Of a stretch of 64,000 nucleotides of DNA, positions 35,208 to 43,945 are shown piece after piece. This DNA comes from Flavobacterium sp. LHD-80 (GTDB lineage: Bacteria > Bacteroidota > Bacteroidia > Flavobacteriales > Flavobacteriaceae). Where the stretch lies: NCBI RefSeq assembly GCF_030929605.1, contig NZ_JAVFVS010000011.1, positions 124,001 to 188,000 on the forward strand, given 5' to 3'. Made by a program: the position numbers and the translations under genes. The notes beneath the pieces were generated by a model. It made no database searches, was not told where the DNA came from, and saw only the letters and a list, made by a program, of their open reading frames with translations. Positions within the stretch are counted from its first letter, which is position 1, and every line of letters starts with the position of its first letter.

Positions 35208-35887
35208 AAAAAATTATTTTAGTAAAGAAACCTTCTTTAAAAGAAGAGTTTTTCAATAAGGCTTATTCCCAAGAAGGAGAAGATATACTTTTAAGTAGAA
35301 TCTTTGAAGAAAAAAAAGATGGTTTTTATTTGGATATTGGTGCACATCATCCACAAAGATTCTCAAACACTTATTTATTTTACTTAAAAGGGTGGAAAGG
35401 TATTAATATTGATCCAATGCCCGGGATAATGCAAGAATTTAATAAAGTTAGACCAAGGGATATTAACCTAGAAATTGGGATTTCTAAAGAAGAAGAGATG
35501 TTAACTTATTATATTTTTAATGAGCCAGCTTTAAATACTTTTAATACGGTTGAGGCTAATTTAAAGAACGGTATTAATAATGGCCAATTTTATATTACTG
35601 AAGAAAGGAAAATTAAAACTTTTCCCTTAGCTAAAATTTTAGATGAATATATCGAAAATTTCCAAAAAATTGATTTTTTAAGTATTGATGTAGAAGGACT
35701 TGATTTGGAAGTTTTACAATCAAATGATTGGTCTAAATATAAACCTAATTATATTTTAATAGAGGAATTAAGAACTTCAATTGAAAATATCTTAAATGAG
35801 GGAGAAATAAGCTTATATTTAAAACAATATGATTATTCCTTAGTGTGCAGAACATTTAATACCTCAATATATAAAAAGAATGAATAA
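35183..35887 (+). CDS. FkbM-family methyltransferase
   Basis: This 234-residue protein shows the FkbM-type SAM-binding segment DGFYLDIGAHHPQRFSNT, GINIDPMPGIMQEFN, and FLSIDVEGLDLEVLQ with the second acidic motif. Such enzymes O-methylate sugars in surface glycans. Because the adjacent Wzt has a C-terminal glycan-recognition domain, a role in capping the chain's terminus is conceivable, but it might equally modify an internal residue. It overlaps wzt by 25 bases and the next GT by 8. Confidence 0.87.
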   Translation: MGIIKRIVKKIILVKKPSLKEEFFNKAYSQEGEDILLSRIFEEKKDGFYLDIGAHHPQRFSNTYLFYLKGWKGINIDPMPGIMQEFNKVRPRDINLEIGISKEEEMLTYYIFNEPALNTFNTVEANLKNGINNGQFYITEERKIKTFPLAKILDEYIENFQKIDFLSIDVEGLDLEVLQSNDWSKYKPNYILIEELRTSIENILNEGEISLYLKQYDYSLVCRTFNTSIYKKNE

Positions 35888-36845
35888 TTATGCCCCCATA
35901 GTTCTTTTTACCTATAATCGTCCTTTCCATACCCAGCAAGTATTGAATTCTCTTGCTCAAAATGGAGAAGCTAAGCATAGTATTCTGTATGTTTTTTGTG
36001 ATGGCGCTAAAACAAGTGCAGTTGATGAAGATTTTTTGAAAATTGAGGCTGTTAGGGCATTAGTTGTTGCAGAAAATAGATTTAAGAAAGTAATAATTAA
36101 AATTCAACCAGAAAATAAAGGCCTAGCCAATTCTATAATTGAAGGGGTTACCGAAGTTTTAAATAATCATGGAAAGGTTATTGTTTTGGAGGATGATTTA
36201 GTTATATCTCCTGTTTTTTTGGCATACATGAATGATTCATTAGATAGGTATGAGAAGAATTTGAAAGTTGGTCAAATAGGAGCTTGCAATTTTTTTGCAT
36301 GTGGAAAAAAATACCCTAATTATTTTTTTGTACCATTGCCGGATTGCTGGGGTTGGGCAACTTGGAAAGACAGATGGCAATGTTTTAATCCAAATGTTGA
36401 TGATTTGATAAAACAATTAGAAGAAGATGAAGCTAAAAGGGATGTCTTTAATGCTTATGGTGCTTATGATTTTATGAATATGTTAAATTTGCAAAAACAA
36501 GGAAAAGTTGATTCATGGGCAATACGCTGGCAAGCAGTTTGTGTTTTAAAAGGCTGGTTGACACTTTATCCAAACCTTTCAATGACTAATCATAAAGAGT
36601 CTAATGAAGCAACTCATGCAAATGTGAATATCACTCCTCCGATGAATTTTTCATCTTCTAATTTTTACACAATTGAAGTAGAAGAAATTAATAAAGTAAT
36701 TACAGCATTTAAATTAGGTTATTCTGGAAAAGGAAATTATCACGGTAAAGAAAAAAAAGAATTAGTGATCAAAAAAATAAAAAGAATAATTAAATTATTT
36801 ATACCGCCAATTATTTTTGTTATATGGGAAAAAATTATAAAATGA
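35880..36845 (+). CDS. GNT-I/GT2-like glycosyltransferase
   Basis: This 321-residue GT-A protein has YAPIVLFTYNRPFHTQQVLNSL at the N-terminus, KGLANSIIEGV, and the acidic VLEDDLVISPVF as the metal-binding motif, followed by PLPDCWGWATWKDRW. This WGWATWxxRW block marks a common Bacteroidota/cyanobacterial group of sugar transferases. It carries a C-terminal basic, hydrophobic tail. Donor and acceptor are unknown. Confidence 0.85.
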   Translation: MNNYAPIVLFTYNRPFHTQQVLNSLAQNGEAKHSILYVFCDGAKTSAVDEDFLKIEAVRALVVAENRFKKVIIKIQPENKGLANSIIEGVTEVLNNHGKVIVLEDDLVISPVFLAYMNDSLDRYEKNLKVGQIGACNFFACGKKYPNYFFVPLPDCWGWATWKDRWQCFNPNVDDLIKQLEEDEAKRDVFNAYGAYDFMNMLNLQKQGKVDSWAIRWQAVCVLKGWLTLYPNLSMTNHKESNEATHANVNITPPMNFSSSNFYTIEVEEINKVITAFKLGYSGKGNYHGKEKKELVIKKIKRIIKLFIPPIIFVIWEKIIK

Positions 36846-37270
36846 TAGAAAATATTCAACATAATAATCTTTTACTTGCTATTATAATCCGATCGGATTT
36901 TAAAAAAGAAGGCATTGAGTTTTTTACTAATGATAATGATTCGCAACAGTTAGGATACATGAGCAGACCCGAAGGTTATGTTATAGAGCCTCACCGTCAT
37001 AATTTAGTGCCTCGTAAAGTGCATTTGACACAAGAGGTCCTATTGGTGAGAAGTGGGAAAATTCGAGTTGATTTTTATGACAATGAGCAAAACTACGTAC
37101 AAAGTGCTGTTTTAGAAAAAGGAGATGTAATCTTGCTTTCTGATGGTGGACATGGATTCAAAATGCTAGAAGAATCTGAATTGATTGAAGTTAAACAAGG
37201 CCCTTATTGTGGTGATAGGGATAAAGTGAGATTTACTCCAGTGGACGATTCTAATTTGAAAATAAGATAA
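36842..37270 (+). CDS. Metal-binding cupin protein, function unknown
   Basis: This 142-residue cupin is best started at ATG 36842 (MIENIQHNN), overlapping the previous stop by four bases; an earlier in-frame ATG lies at 36824. The motif EPHRHN (cupin motif 1 HxH), TQEVLLVRSGKIRVDFYD, EKGDVILLSDGGHGFKML and EVKQGPY are cupin features with several possible metal ligands. It directly precedes a methyltransferase and a DegT aminotransferase, so it may act in a modified amino-sugar pathway. I do not know a characterised homologue. Confidence 0.75.
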   Translation: MIENIQHNNLLLAIIIRSDFKKEGIEFFTNDNDSQQLGYMSRPEGYVIEPHRHNLVPRKVHLTQEVLLVRSGKIRVDFYDNEQNYVQSAVLEKGDVILLSDGGHGFKMLEESELIEVKQGPYCGDRDKVRFTPVDDSNLKIR

Positions 37271-37272
37271 AA

Positions 37273-38022
37273 ATGGCAAATTTTCAGAATTATAGTAAAT
37301 ATTACGACTTGCTTTATAAAGACAAAAATTATAAAGAGGAAGTAGACTATATAATACAGGTTTTAAAAGAATTTGATTCTTCTGCAAAAAATATATTAGA
37401 ATTGGGTTCAGGTAGCGGATCACATGCTTATTTTTTATCTCAAAACGGATTCAATATAACTGGGATAGAGCGAAGTCAAAGTATGGTGCAGGAATCATTG
37501 CAAAAGAAAATTCTTAATTTTAAACCAATTCAAGCTGATATAACTGATTTTGAGGTGAATCAAGAATTTGATGCAGTAATTTCTCTCTTTCATGTAATCA
37601 GTTATTTAACTCATAATGATTCCTTAATTAATTGTCTGAGATTGGTCCATAAGCATTTAAAACCACACGGAATATTTCTGTTCGATTTTTGGTACACACC
37701 CGCTGTCTATAGTTTAAAACCTGAAACTAGAATTAAAAGATTAGAAGATGAATCTATTTCGGTCGTGCGAATTGCAGAATCTACTGTTCATACACTAACC
37801 AATATTGTTGATGTGAATTTCGAAGTCCATATTCAGGATAAAAAGACATCTCAAACGGAAGTTTTGAAAGAACTACACCCAATGCGTCATTTTTCTATAC
37901 CAGAATTGGATTTACTAGCAAAAATTGCTGGTTTTGAGATTCTTAAATCAGAAGAATTTTTAACTAAAAACGAGCCTTCAGAAAATACGTGGGGAGTTTG
38001 TTTAATTTTAAGAAAAAAATAA
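37273..38022 (+). CDS. Class I SAM-dependent methyltransferase
   Basis: This 249-residue methyltransferase has KYYDLLYKDKNYKEE at the start, then SAM motif I ILELGSGSGSH (about residues 41-51), GIERSQSMVQES, DITDFEVNQEFDAVISLFHVISYL and a FDFWYTPAV region. The pattern matches methyltransferase_25-type enzymes, often found in amino-sugar loci as N-methyltransferases. It sits 2 bp after a cupin and 1 bp before a DegT aminotransferase, so N-methylation or N,N-dimethylation of an amino sugar is plausible. The substrate is inferred only. Confidence 0.85.
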   Translation: MANFQNYSKYYDLLYKDKNYKEEVDYIIQVLKEFDSSAKNILELGSGSGSHAYFLSQNGFNITGIERSQSMVQESLQKKILNFKPIQADITDFEVNQEFDAVISLFHVISYLTHNDSLINCLRLVHKHLKPHGIFLFDFWYTPAVYSLKPETRIKRLEDESISVVRIAESTVHTLTNIVDVNFEVHIQDKKTSQTEVLKELHPMRHFSIPELDLLAKIAGFEILKSEEFLTKNEPSENTWGVCLILRKK

Positions 38023-38023
38023 A

Positions 38024-39121
38024 ATGATACCAGTAAATACGCCCTTATTGTCTGGGAATGAGTTGAAATATGTAACTGAATGTATTGAATCCGGTTGGAT
38101 ATCTTCAGAAGGTGCTTTTGTTACAAGATTTGAAACAGAGTTTGCTCAATATGTAAATAGAAAACACGCAATGGCTGTTTCAAATGGTTCAGCAGCTTTA
38201 GATATAGCTGTAAAAGCATTAGGTATAGGTAAAGATGATGAGGTTATAATGCCAACTTTTACGATTATTTCTCCAGCGCAATCTGTTGTTACAACTGGAG
38301 CCACACCAGTTTTAGTCGATAGTGATCCAATTACATGGAATATGGATGTAAGTCAAATTGAAGCGAAAATTACTTCTAAAACCAAGGCAATACTTGTCGT
38401 TCATATTTATGGATTGCCAGTTGATATGGATCCCGTTTTGGCATTATGTGAAAAATACAATTTAAAACTGATTGAAGACGCAGCCGAAATGCACGGGCAA
38501 ACCTATAAAGGCAAAATGTGTGGCAGTTTTGGAGATATAAGTATTTTTAGTTTTTATCCCAATAAACACATTACAACAGGAGAAGGAGGAATGATTGTCT
38601 GTAACGATGAAGATATTGCTGAACAATGTAAAAAACTGAGAAATTTAGCTTTTGAAACAAAAGGAAGGCGTTTTGTGCATAATGAGATAGGTTGGAATTA
38701 TAGAATGACAAATCTGCAAGCCGCTTTAGGTGTTGCCCAATTAGAAAAAATAGATTATCATATTCAAAGGAAACGAGAAATTGGTAGTTTATATAATGAA
38801 GGACTAAAAGGGCTTACTGGGTTTCAATTTCCTTTAAAAAAGACAGATTATGCAGAAAATATTTATTGGGTTTTTGGACTGTTAGCTGATAGTGAAAAAC
38901 AACAAGAAGATCTGGTCAAAAAACTAAATAATGCACAAATAGGAACAAGACCATTTTTTTGGTGCATGCACGAGCAGCCAATTTTTAAAAAAATGGGGTT
39001 GTTTAAAAGCGAATCCTATCCTGTGGCAGAAAAATTAGCTCGAAATGGATTTTATATTCCAAGTGGTTTGGGGCTGTCTAATGAAGAAATAGCAACAGTT
39101 TGTGAATTGCTTTTAAGATGA
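38024..39121 (+). CDS. DegT-family aminotransferase (C), perosamine-synthase-like
   Basis: This 365-residue PLP enzyme starts MIPVNTPLLSGNELKYVTECIESGWISSEG, as in GDP-perosamine synthase/VioA-like enzymes. PTFTIISPAQSVV, IEDAAEMHG and FYPNKHITTGEGGM follow, with Lys181 as PLP lysine. No GDP-mannose 4,6-dehydratase is in the window, so its keto-sugar donor could be dTDP-4-keto-6-deoxyglucose from RmlB or come from outside. It overlaps the next GT by four bases and follows the methyltransferase by 1 bp. Confidence 0.87.
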   Translation: MIPVNTPLLSGNELKYVTECIESGWISSEGAFVTRFETEFAQYVNRKHAMAVSNGSAALDIAVKALGIGKDDEVIMPTFTIISPAQSVVTTGATPVLVDSDPITWNMDVSQIEAKITSKTKAILVVHIYGLPVDMDPVLALCEKYNLKLIEDAAEMHGQTYKGKMCGSFGDISIFSFYPNKHITTGEGGMIVCNDEDIAEQCKKLRNLAFETKGRRFVHNEIGWNYRMTNLQAALGVAQLEKIDYHIQRKREIGSLYNEGLKGLTGFQFPLKKTDYAENIYWVFGLLADSEKQQEDLVKKLNNAQIGTRPFFWCMHEQPIFKKMGLFKSESYPVAEKLARNGFYIPSGLGLSNEEIATVCELLLR

Positions 39122-40335
39122 GAAAATTACGAGTTGGAATTTGGGTTAATGAAGACTATCAACCAGAAAAAGGGGGTGGATTTGGTTATTATTCTCAACT
39201 AATTAATGCAATATATGATTATGCTTTTGCAGATGCTGAAATTATTTTTATTTCTAAAAAATTTTCCAGTCTCTGGGATAAAAAGGATAAAAGTTACGAA
39301 ATACAAACACTCGATTTTATCCCTCCGGTTTTGCCATTGCGCAACAGGATATTAAAAAAAGTAGCCGATAAATTTAGACTGCAAACTATAACAGTTGATT
39401 ATTCTAAAGAAAAAGAGAGGATCAATGAGTTGATTAAGGATGAAATGTATAAGGTCGTTGATTTGATATATTATCCTATACCGGGTTGTTTAATTGATAA
39501 TTTTCCATACATCTATACATTATGGGACATTGGTCACCTGTCTATGTATGCTTTTCCTGAGGTCAGCATGAATAAAGTTTACGAATCAAGGAAACAGCAT
39601 CATGATATCTTTCTGCAGAAAGCTTTAATGGTGTTTTCAGAATCTGAACATGGAAAACAAGAAGCGATAAAATATTTGAATTTAAATGAAAAAAGAATTA
39701 AAGTCGTTCCAATTTTTCCATCTGAAATAATCAATGAAAAAATTATTGCTTCAAAACCGGACAAATTAAGTAATGATTTATTTTTTATTCATTATCCTGC
39801 TCAGTTTTGGAGCCATAAAAATCATTACAACTTATTATTAGCATTTAAGATTGTTTTGTCAAACTTTCCAAATTTGAAGCTTATTTTTAGTGGTTCAGAT
39901 AAAGGCAATAAAGATTATATTTTAAAATTGATTGAAGAACTAAAATTATCCAATGAAGTTTTAGATTTAGGATTTGTTAAAATTGAAGAATTAAAATGGA
40001 TTTATATAAATTCTCAAGGGTTGGTAATGCCTACTTTTTTAGGCCCAACAAATATGCCATTACTGGAAGCAGCAGAATTAGGATGTTTTGTAGCTTGTTC
40101 AAATTTAGAGGGACATAAAGAGCAATTGGTTGATTATGCTTATTATTTTGACCCATTAAAACCAAAAGAAATGGCAGAAATGATAATTAAAATGATTGAG
40201 GATAAACAAAATGGAGAATCTCGTTTGTATAATTCTAAATTTAATATAAAAAACGCATTAAATCAAATAGATAGCGCATTTTCAGAAATCAAAAGCGTAC
40301 GATTTTGTTGGGGAACAAATGATAAAATTTTTTAA
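39118..40335 (+). CDS. GT4 family glycosyltransferase
   Basis: This 405-residue GT-B enzyme has a start typical of mannosyl/rhamnosyl transferases (RVGIWVNEDYQPEKGGGFGYYSQLI). FIHYPAQFWSHKNHYNLLLAF, LKLIFSGSDKGN and PTFLGPTNMPLLEAAELGC form the donor side; the last carries the conserved acidic residue. The pattern is like WfcD/WbdA-type GT4 proteins. It is the first of a long run of transferases downstream of the amino-sugar group. Confidence 0.87.
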   Translation: MRKLRVGIWVNEDYQPEKGGGFGYYSQLINAIYDYAFADAEIIFISKKFSSLWDKKDKSYEIQTLDFIPPVLPLRNRILKKVADKFRLQTITVDYSKEKERINELIKDEMYKVVDLIYYPIPGCLIDNFPYIYTLWDIGHLSMYAFPEVSMNKVYESRKQHHDIFLQKALMVFSESEHGKQEAIKYLNLNEKRIKVVPIFPSEIINEKIIASKPDKLSNDLFFIHYPAQFWSHKNHYNLLLAFKIVLSNFPNLKLIFSGSDKGNKDYILKLIEELKLSNEVLDLGFVKIEELKWIYINSQGLVMPTFLGPTNMPLLEAAELGCFVACSNLEGHKEQLVDYAYYFDPLKPKEMAEMIIKMIEDKQNGESRLYNSKFNIKNALNQIDSAFSEIKSVRFCWGTNDKIF

Positions 40336-40349
40336 AAGATTAAAAAAGA

Positions 40350-41129
40350 ATGTCAAAATTATCTATTATAACCATCAACTTTAACAATCTTGACGGATTA
40401 AAAAGAACAGTAGAAAGTATCATAAACCAAACTTGGCAAGAGTTTGAATACATTATTATTGACGGAGGTTCGACAGATGGAAGTGTGGCATATATAGAAT
40501 CGAAAAGTGATAAAATTGATTATTGGATCAACGAAAAAGATACTGGCGTTTATAACGCTATGAACAAAGGCGTTATAAAAGCAAAAGGTGAGTATCTATT
40601 ATTTTTGAATAGTGGAGATCATTTTTATAACAACGATGTTTTGCAAAAGTGTAATAAGTTTTTAGTCGAAAAAGATCTAATTTATTTTAATCTAAACATA
40701 GTAGATCAAACTGCATCTTGGATACGTACCTATACTGATAATTTGTTTTTTTCTTATTTAGCAAAAGATACGCTGCCACATCCTGCAACTTTTATAAAAA
40801 AGATTTTATTCCATAAAGTTGGTTTATTCGATGAGAATTTGAAAATTGTTTCTGATTGGAAATTTTTTATACAAAGTATTTGCAAGTTTAACAGCTCTTA
40901 TATTAGAATTGATCAAACTCTATCAACGTTTTATTTAGATGGTTTGAGCTCAGATCCCAAAAACCAAAAAATAATTTTTGATGAAAAACAATTGGTTTTA
41001 GAATCTGAATTTTCAGCTTTCTTAAATGATTTGGATGAGTCCAATAAGCAAAAGCAGCTAATTTCGAATTTAAAGAAGTCAAAAAAAATTCAATTATTAA
41101 TAAAATTAGGATTGCTGAATAAATTTTAA
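40350..41129 (+). CDS. GT2 family glycosyltransferase
   Basis: This 259-residue GT-A enzyme has the compact WcaA/colanic type pattern: KLSIITINFNNLDGLKRTVESI, YIIIDGGSTDGSVAYI, KDTGVYNAMNKGVIKAKGEYLLFLNSGD. The last block ends with the SGD motif in place of DxD, common in this subgroup. DENLKIVSDWKFF supplies the catalytic-base region. It is probably a cytoplasmic, membrane-peripheral inverting transferase. Confidence 0.9.
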   Translation: MSKLSIITINFNNLDGLKRTVESIINQTWQEFEYIIIDGGSTDGSVAYIESKSDKIDYWINEKDTGVYNAMNKGVIKAKGEYLLFLNSGDHFYNNDVLQKCNKFLVEKDLIYFNLNIVDQTASWIRTYTDNLFFSYLAKDTLPHPATFIKKILFHKVGLFDENLKIVSDWKFFIQSICKFNSSYIRIDQTLSTFYLDGLSSDPKNQKIIFDEKQLVLESEFSAFLNDLDESNKQKQLISNLKKSKKIQLLIKLGLLNKF

Positions 41130-41131
41130 AA

Positions 41132-41959
41132 ATGAAAAACACATTAATTTCGATTATCGTGCCATGTTATAACCAGGCACAATATCTGGATGAATGCCTT
41201 CAGTCAGTTTTACAGCAAACTTATATAGATTGGGAATGTATTATTGTTAATGATGGAAGTCCTGATGATGTAGGCATAATAGCAAAAAAATGGCAGGCAA
41301 AGGATCTTCGTTTTAAATATATTGAAAAAGAAAATGGTGGCGTAAGTAGTGCGCGAAATGTTGGTATAGGTGTTGCACAGGGAGTGTTTATTTTACCTCT
41401 AGACGCCGATGATAAAATAGGAATGAATTATATTGAAAAAGCAGTTATTGCTTTTGAGGAAAATAATTCATTAAAACTGGTGTATTGTAGAGCCGAAAAA
41501 TTTGGAGATGAAGTTGGCTCGTGGAATTTACCAAATTTTACACTTCAAGAACTTTCTTCTGATAATCTGATTTTTTGTTCTGCTTTATACAAAAAATCAG
41601 ATTGGGAACTTATTGGCGGTTATGATGAAAAGATGGTTACAGGTCTCGAAGATTGGGAGTTTTGGATTGCATTGTTAAAGAATTCCGGAGAAGTTTTTAA
41701 ACTTGAAGATGTGGGCTTTTACTATAGAATAAAAACAAATTCAAGACAGAAAGATTTAAAAAATAGCGAAAGAAAAGAATTGTTTGAATATTTAAGTATT
41801 AAACACGCCGATTTTTTTGTTGTGCAAAAAGGATCTTTTATCGCATTAGAGCAAGAAATCAAATTATTAAAAAAAGAGAGTTTTAAAAATATTTCTAATA
41901 AACGAATAGCTCTTAAAGTTTTTTTAAAAGCATTTTTTAAACTCGATTTTTTTAAATAG
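41132..41959 (+). CDS. GT2 family glycosyltransferase, member A1 of a duplicated pair
   Basis: This 275-residue GT-A enzyme shows LISIIVPCYNQAQYLDECLQ, IIVNDGSPDD, GGVSSARNVGIGVAQG and LPLDADD (DxD), then GLEDWEFWIAL as the base region. It is strikingly similar to the gene at 43946 over the whole catalytic domain, and the two are each associated with a second GT2 of another type (43021 and 44874). It is 2 bp after the preceding GT and 11 bp before an acyltransferase. Confidence 0.9.
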   Translation: MKNTLISIIVPCYNQAQYLDECLQSVLQQTYIDWECIIVNDGSPDDVGIIAKKWQAKDLRFKYIEKENGGVSSARNVGIGVAQGVFILPLDADDKIGMNYIEKAVIAFEENNSLKLVYCRAEKFGDEVGSWNLPNFTLQELSSDNLIFCSALYKKSDWELIGGYDEKMVTGLEDWEFWIALLKNSGEVFKLEDVGFYYRIKTNSRQKDLKNSERKELFEYLSIKHADFFVVQKGSFIALEQEIKLLKKESFKNISNKRIALKVFLKAFFKLDFFK

Positions 41960-41970
41960 CAGATTACTTT

Positions 41971-43020
41971 ATGAAGAATAATTTTGACTTTTTGCGTTTA
42001 ATTTTTGCTCTATTTGTTGTAATTGCTCATTCTTATCCATTGTCAGGGTCCAATATTTCAGAAAATTGGTTAGGTCATTTTACTAATGATCAAACCGAAT
42101 TTTCCAGTTTAGGCGTAAACGGATTTTTTATAATAAGTGGTTACTTGATTTTTCAAAGTTTAGATCGAAGTAAAACACTTACCATCTATTTTTGGAAAAG
42201 GGTATTGCGATTATTTCCTGCCCTTTTTGTAGTTTTATTATTAACATTGATTCTTGCTCCTTTTGTATATGAGGGTTCAATGTATTATTTACAAAACAAA
42301 AGTGTTTACTGGTACATGATAAGAAATTTATCTCTTTACAATTTAAAGTATGACATAAAAGGAGTTTTTGAAAATAATCCTTATCCAAGTGCCATTAATG
42401 GGTCTTTATGGACTATTTGTTATGAATTTACATTTTATATCTTACTTGCTTTCTTGTTTTTTATGAAAAACAAGAAAGCAAAACAAGGTCTAATTTTGGG
42501 TGCATTTTTAATAATGTTTGTTATAGAAGTTTTTTCATTAAAACTCTTTGAACCATTTAATTTTTATGGGTTATCTAGTTTTTACTTATTAGAATTCGGG
42601 ACATTTTTTATGGGTGGTGCGTTATTAGCAGTAGTTAAAATTGAAAAGATAAATAGAAAACCGCTTCTGATGGGTTTTTCAGTTTTAGCGCTGATCACAT
42701 CTTTTTATTTTGGCTTTTATAATAATGTGAAATATATATTTTTGACATTCACTGTTATTTTATTGGGAATCCAATCATTTAGACCTTTTAATGAAATGCA
42801 TAAAATTGGTGATTTTTCATATGGTGTTTATATTTATAGTTTCCCAATTCAGCAAACATTGATGTATTTCTTCAAGTTCGATACGTTGCACCTTATGTTT
42901 TGGTCAGTTTTAGCCTCATTATTATTTGGTTACTTATCATGGAATTTAGTGGAGAAAAAATTTTTAAAGTTAAAAGATTTTTTTTCAGGCTATTCTCCAA
43001 ATTTTCAATCGCTAAATTAG
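41971..43020 (+). CDS. Acyltransferase-3 family sugar O-acyltransferase
   Basis: This 349-residue integral membrane protein has about ten hydrophobic helices. FDFLRLIFALFVVIAHSYPLSG near the start carries the Arg and the catalytic His of the OafA/NodX/YrhL (acyltransferase-3) family, and NGSLWTICYEFTFYILL is the second signature. It would O-acylate, usually O-acetylate, a residue of the glycan. It is inserted between GT2 genes whose counterparts at 43946/44874 are adjacent. Confidence 0.92.
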   Translation: MKNNFDFLRLIFALFVVIAHSYPLSGSNISENWLGHFTNDQTEFSSLGVNGFFIISGYLIFQSLDRSKTLTIYFWKRVLRLFPALFVVLLLTLILAPFVYEGSMYYLQNKSVYWYMIRNLSLYNLKYDIKGVFENNPYPSAINGSLWTICYEFTFYILLAFLFFMKNKKAKQGLILGAFLIMFVIEVFSLKLFEPFNFYGLSSFYLLEFGTFFMGGALLAVVKIEKINRKPLLMGFSVLALITSFYFGFYNNVKYIFLTFTVILLGIQSFRPFNEMHKIGDFSYGVYIYSFPIQQTLMYFFKFDTLHLMFWSVLASLLFGYLSWNLVEKKFLKLKDFFSGYSPNFQSLN

Positions 43021-43935
43021 ATGCTTGCAATAGTCATCCCATATTTTAATCTTCTTTTTTTCGAAGAGACCTTAAAATCATTAGCTAATCAGACAGATAA
43101 GAGATTTAAAGTTTATATTGGCGATGATGCAAGTCCAGACAATCCGAAACAATTAATAGAAAAATATAAGGGCAGATTTAATCTTGATTATTTTCGATTT
43201 CAATCAAATTTAGGAAGTATTTCCCTTACTCGACAATGGGAACGGTGTATCGATTTAACTGAAAATGAAGAATGGATTATGATTTTGGGAGATGATGATG
43301 TTTTAGGTAAGAATGTTGTTGAAGAATTCTATAAAAAGAAAATAGAATTTGATGATAAATCTAATGTTGTCAGATTTGCAACTAAAATAATAAATGAAAA
43401 AAGCGGAACTGTATCAGAATCTTTTTTGCATCCCAAATGGGAAACGGCTTCTGATTCTTTTTGTAGAAAAGCTAATTTTCTAACACGGAGTTCTTTGTCT
43501 GAGTATTTATTTTCAAAGAAAATTTATACTAAATATAAATTTCGGACGTATCCGCTAGCTTGGCACAGCGACGATATGGCCTGGATTGATTTTTGTGAAC
43601 AGAAGCTAATTTTTACTATTAATGAAAGTCTTGTATTTATACGAGAATCAAATGTCAGTATTTCGGGCAAAAGAGACAATAAAATTTTAAAAAATAAGGC
43701 TTCAGTTCTATTTATGACTGATTTGATAACTGAAAAATTAGTTTTATTCACTAAAAATCAAACGTTGCATTTATTGTTGATTTTTGAAATTGAAATAAAA
43801 AAATATAGAAAAATTAGTTTTAAGGAATATTTATTTTTACTGAAATTTTATTTCAAGAATTTTAGCCTAATTCACTTATCTAAGTTGATAAGAAGAATTC
43901 TAATTCACAGAAGTAAAAAGAAAATCAAAAATTAG
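43021..43935 (+). CDS. GT2 family glycosyltransferase, member B1 of a duplicated pair
   Basis: This 304-residue GT-A enzyme starts directly after the acyltransferase stop. MLAIVIPYFNLLFFEETLKSLANQ, VYIGDDASPDNP, LTRQWERCIDL and MILGDDDVL (DxD) are visible, followed by PLAWHSDDMAW. It is a close paralogue of the protein at 44874 (38 of the first 50 residues identical by eye). The C-terminal 60 residues are very Lys- and aromatic-rich and may bind membrane. Confidence 0.9.
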   Translation: MLAIVIPYFNLLFFEETLKSLANQTDKRFKVYIGDDASPDNPKQLIEKYKGRFNLDYFRFQSNLGSISLTRQWERCIDLTENEEWIMILGDDDVLGKNVVEEFYKKKIEFDDKSNVVRFATKIINEKSGTVSESFLHPKWETASDSFCRKANFLTRSSLSEYLFSKKIYTKYKFRTYPLAWHSDDMAWIDFCEQKLIFTINESLVFIRESNVSISGKRDNKILKNKASVLFMTDLITEKLVLFTKNQTLHLLLIFEIEIKKYRKISFKEYLFLLKFYFKNFSLIHLSKLIRRILIHRSKKKIKN

Positions 43936-43945
43936 ATAATATTCT

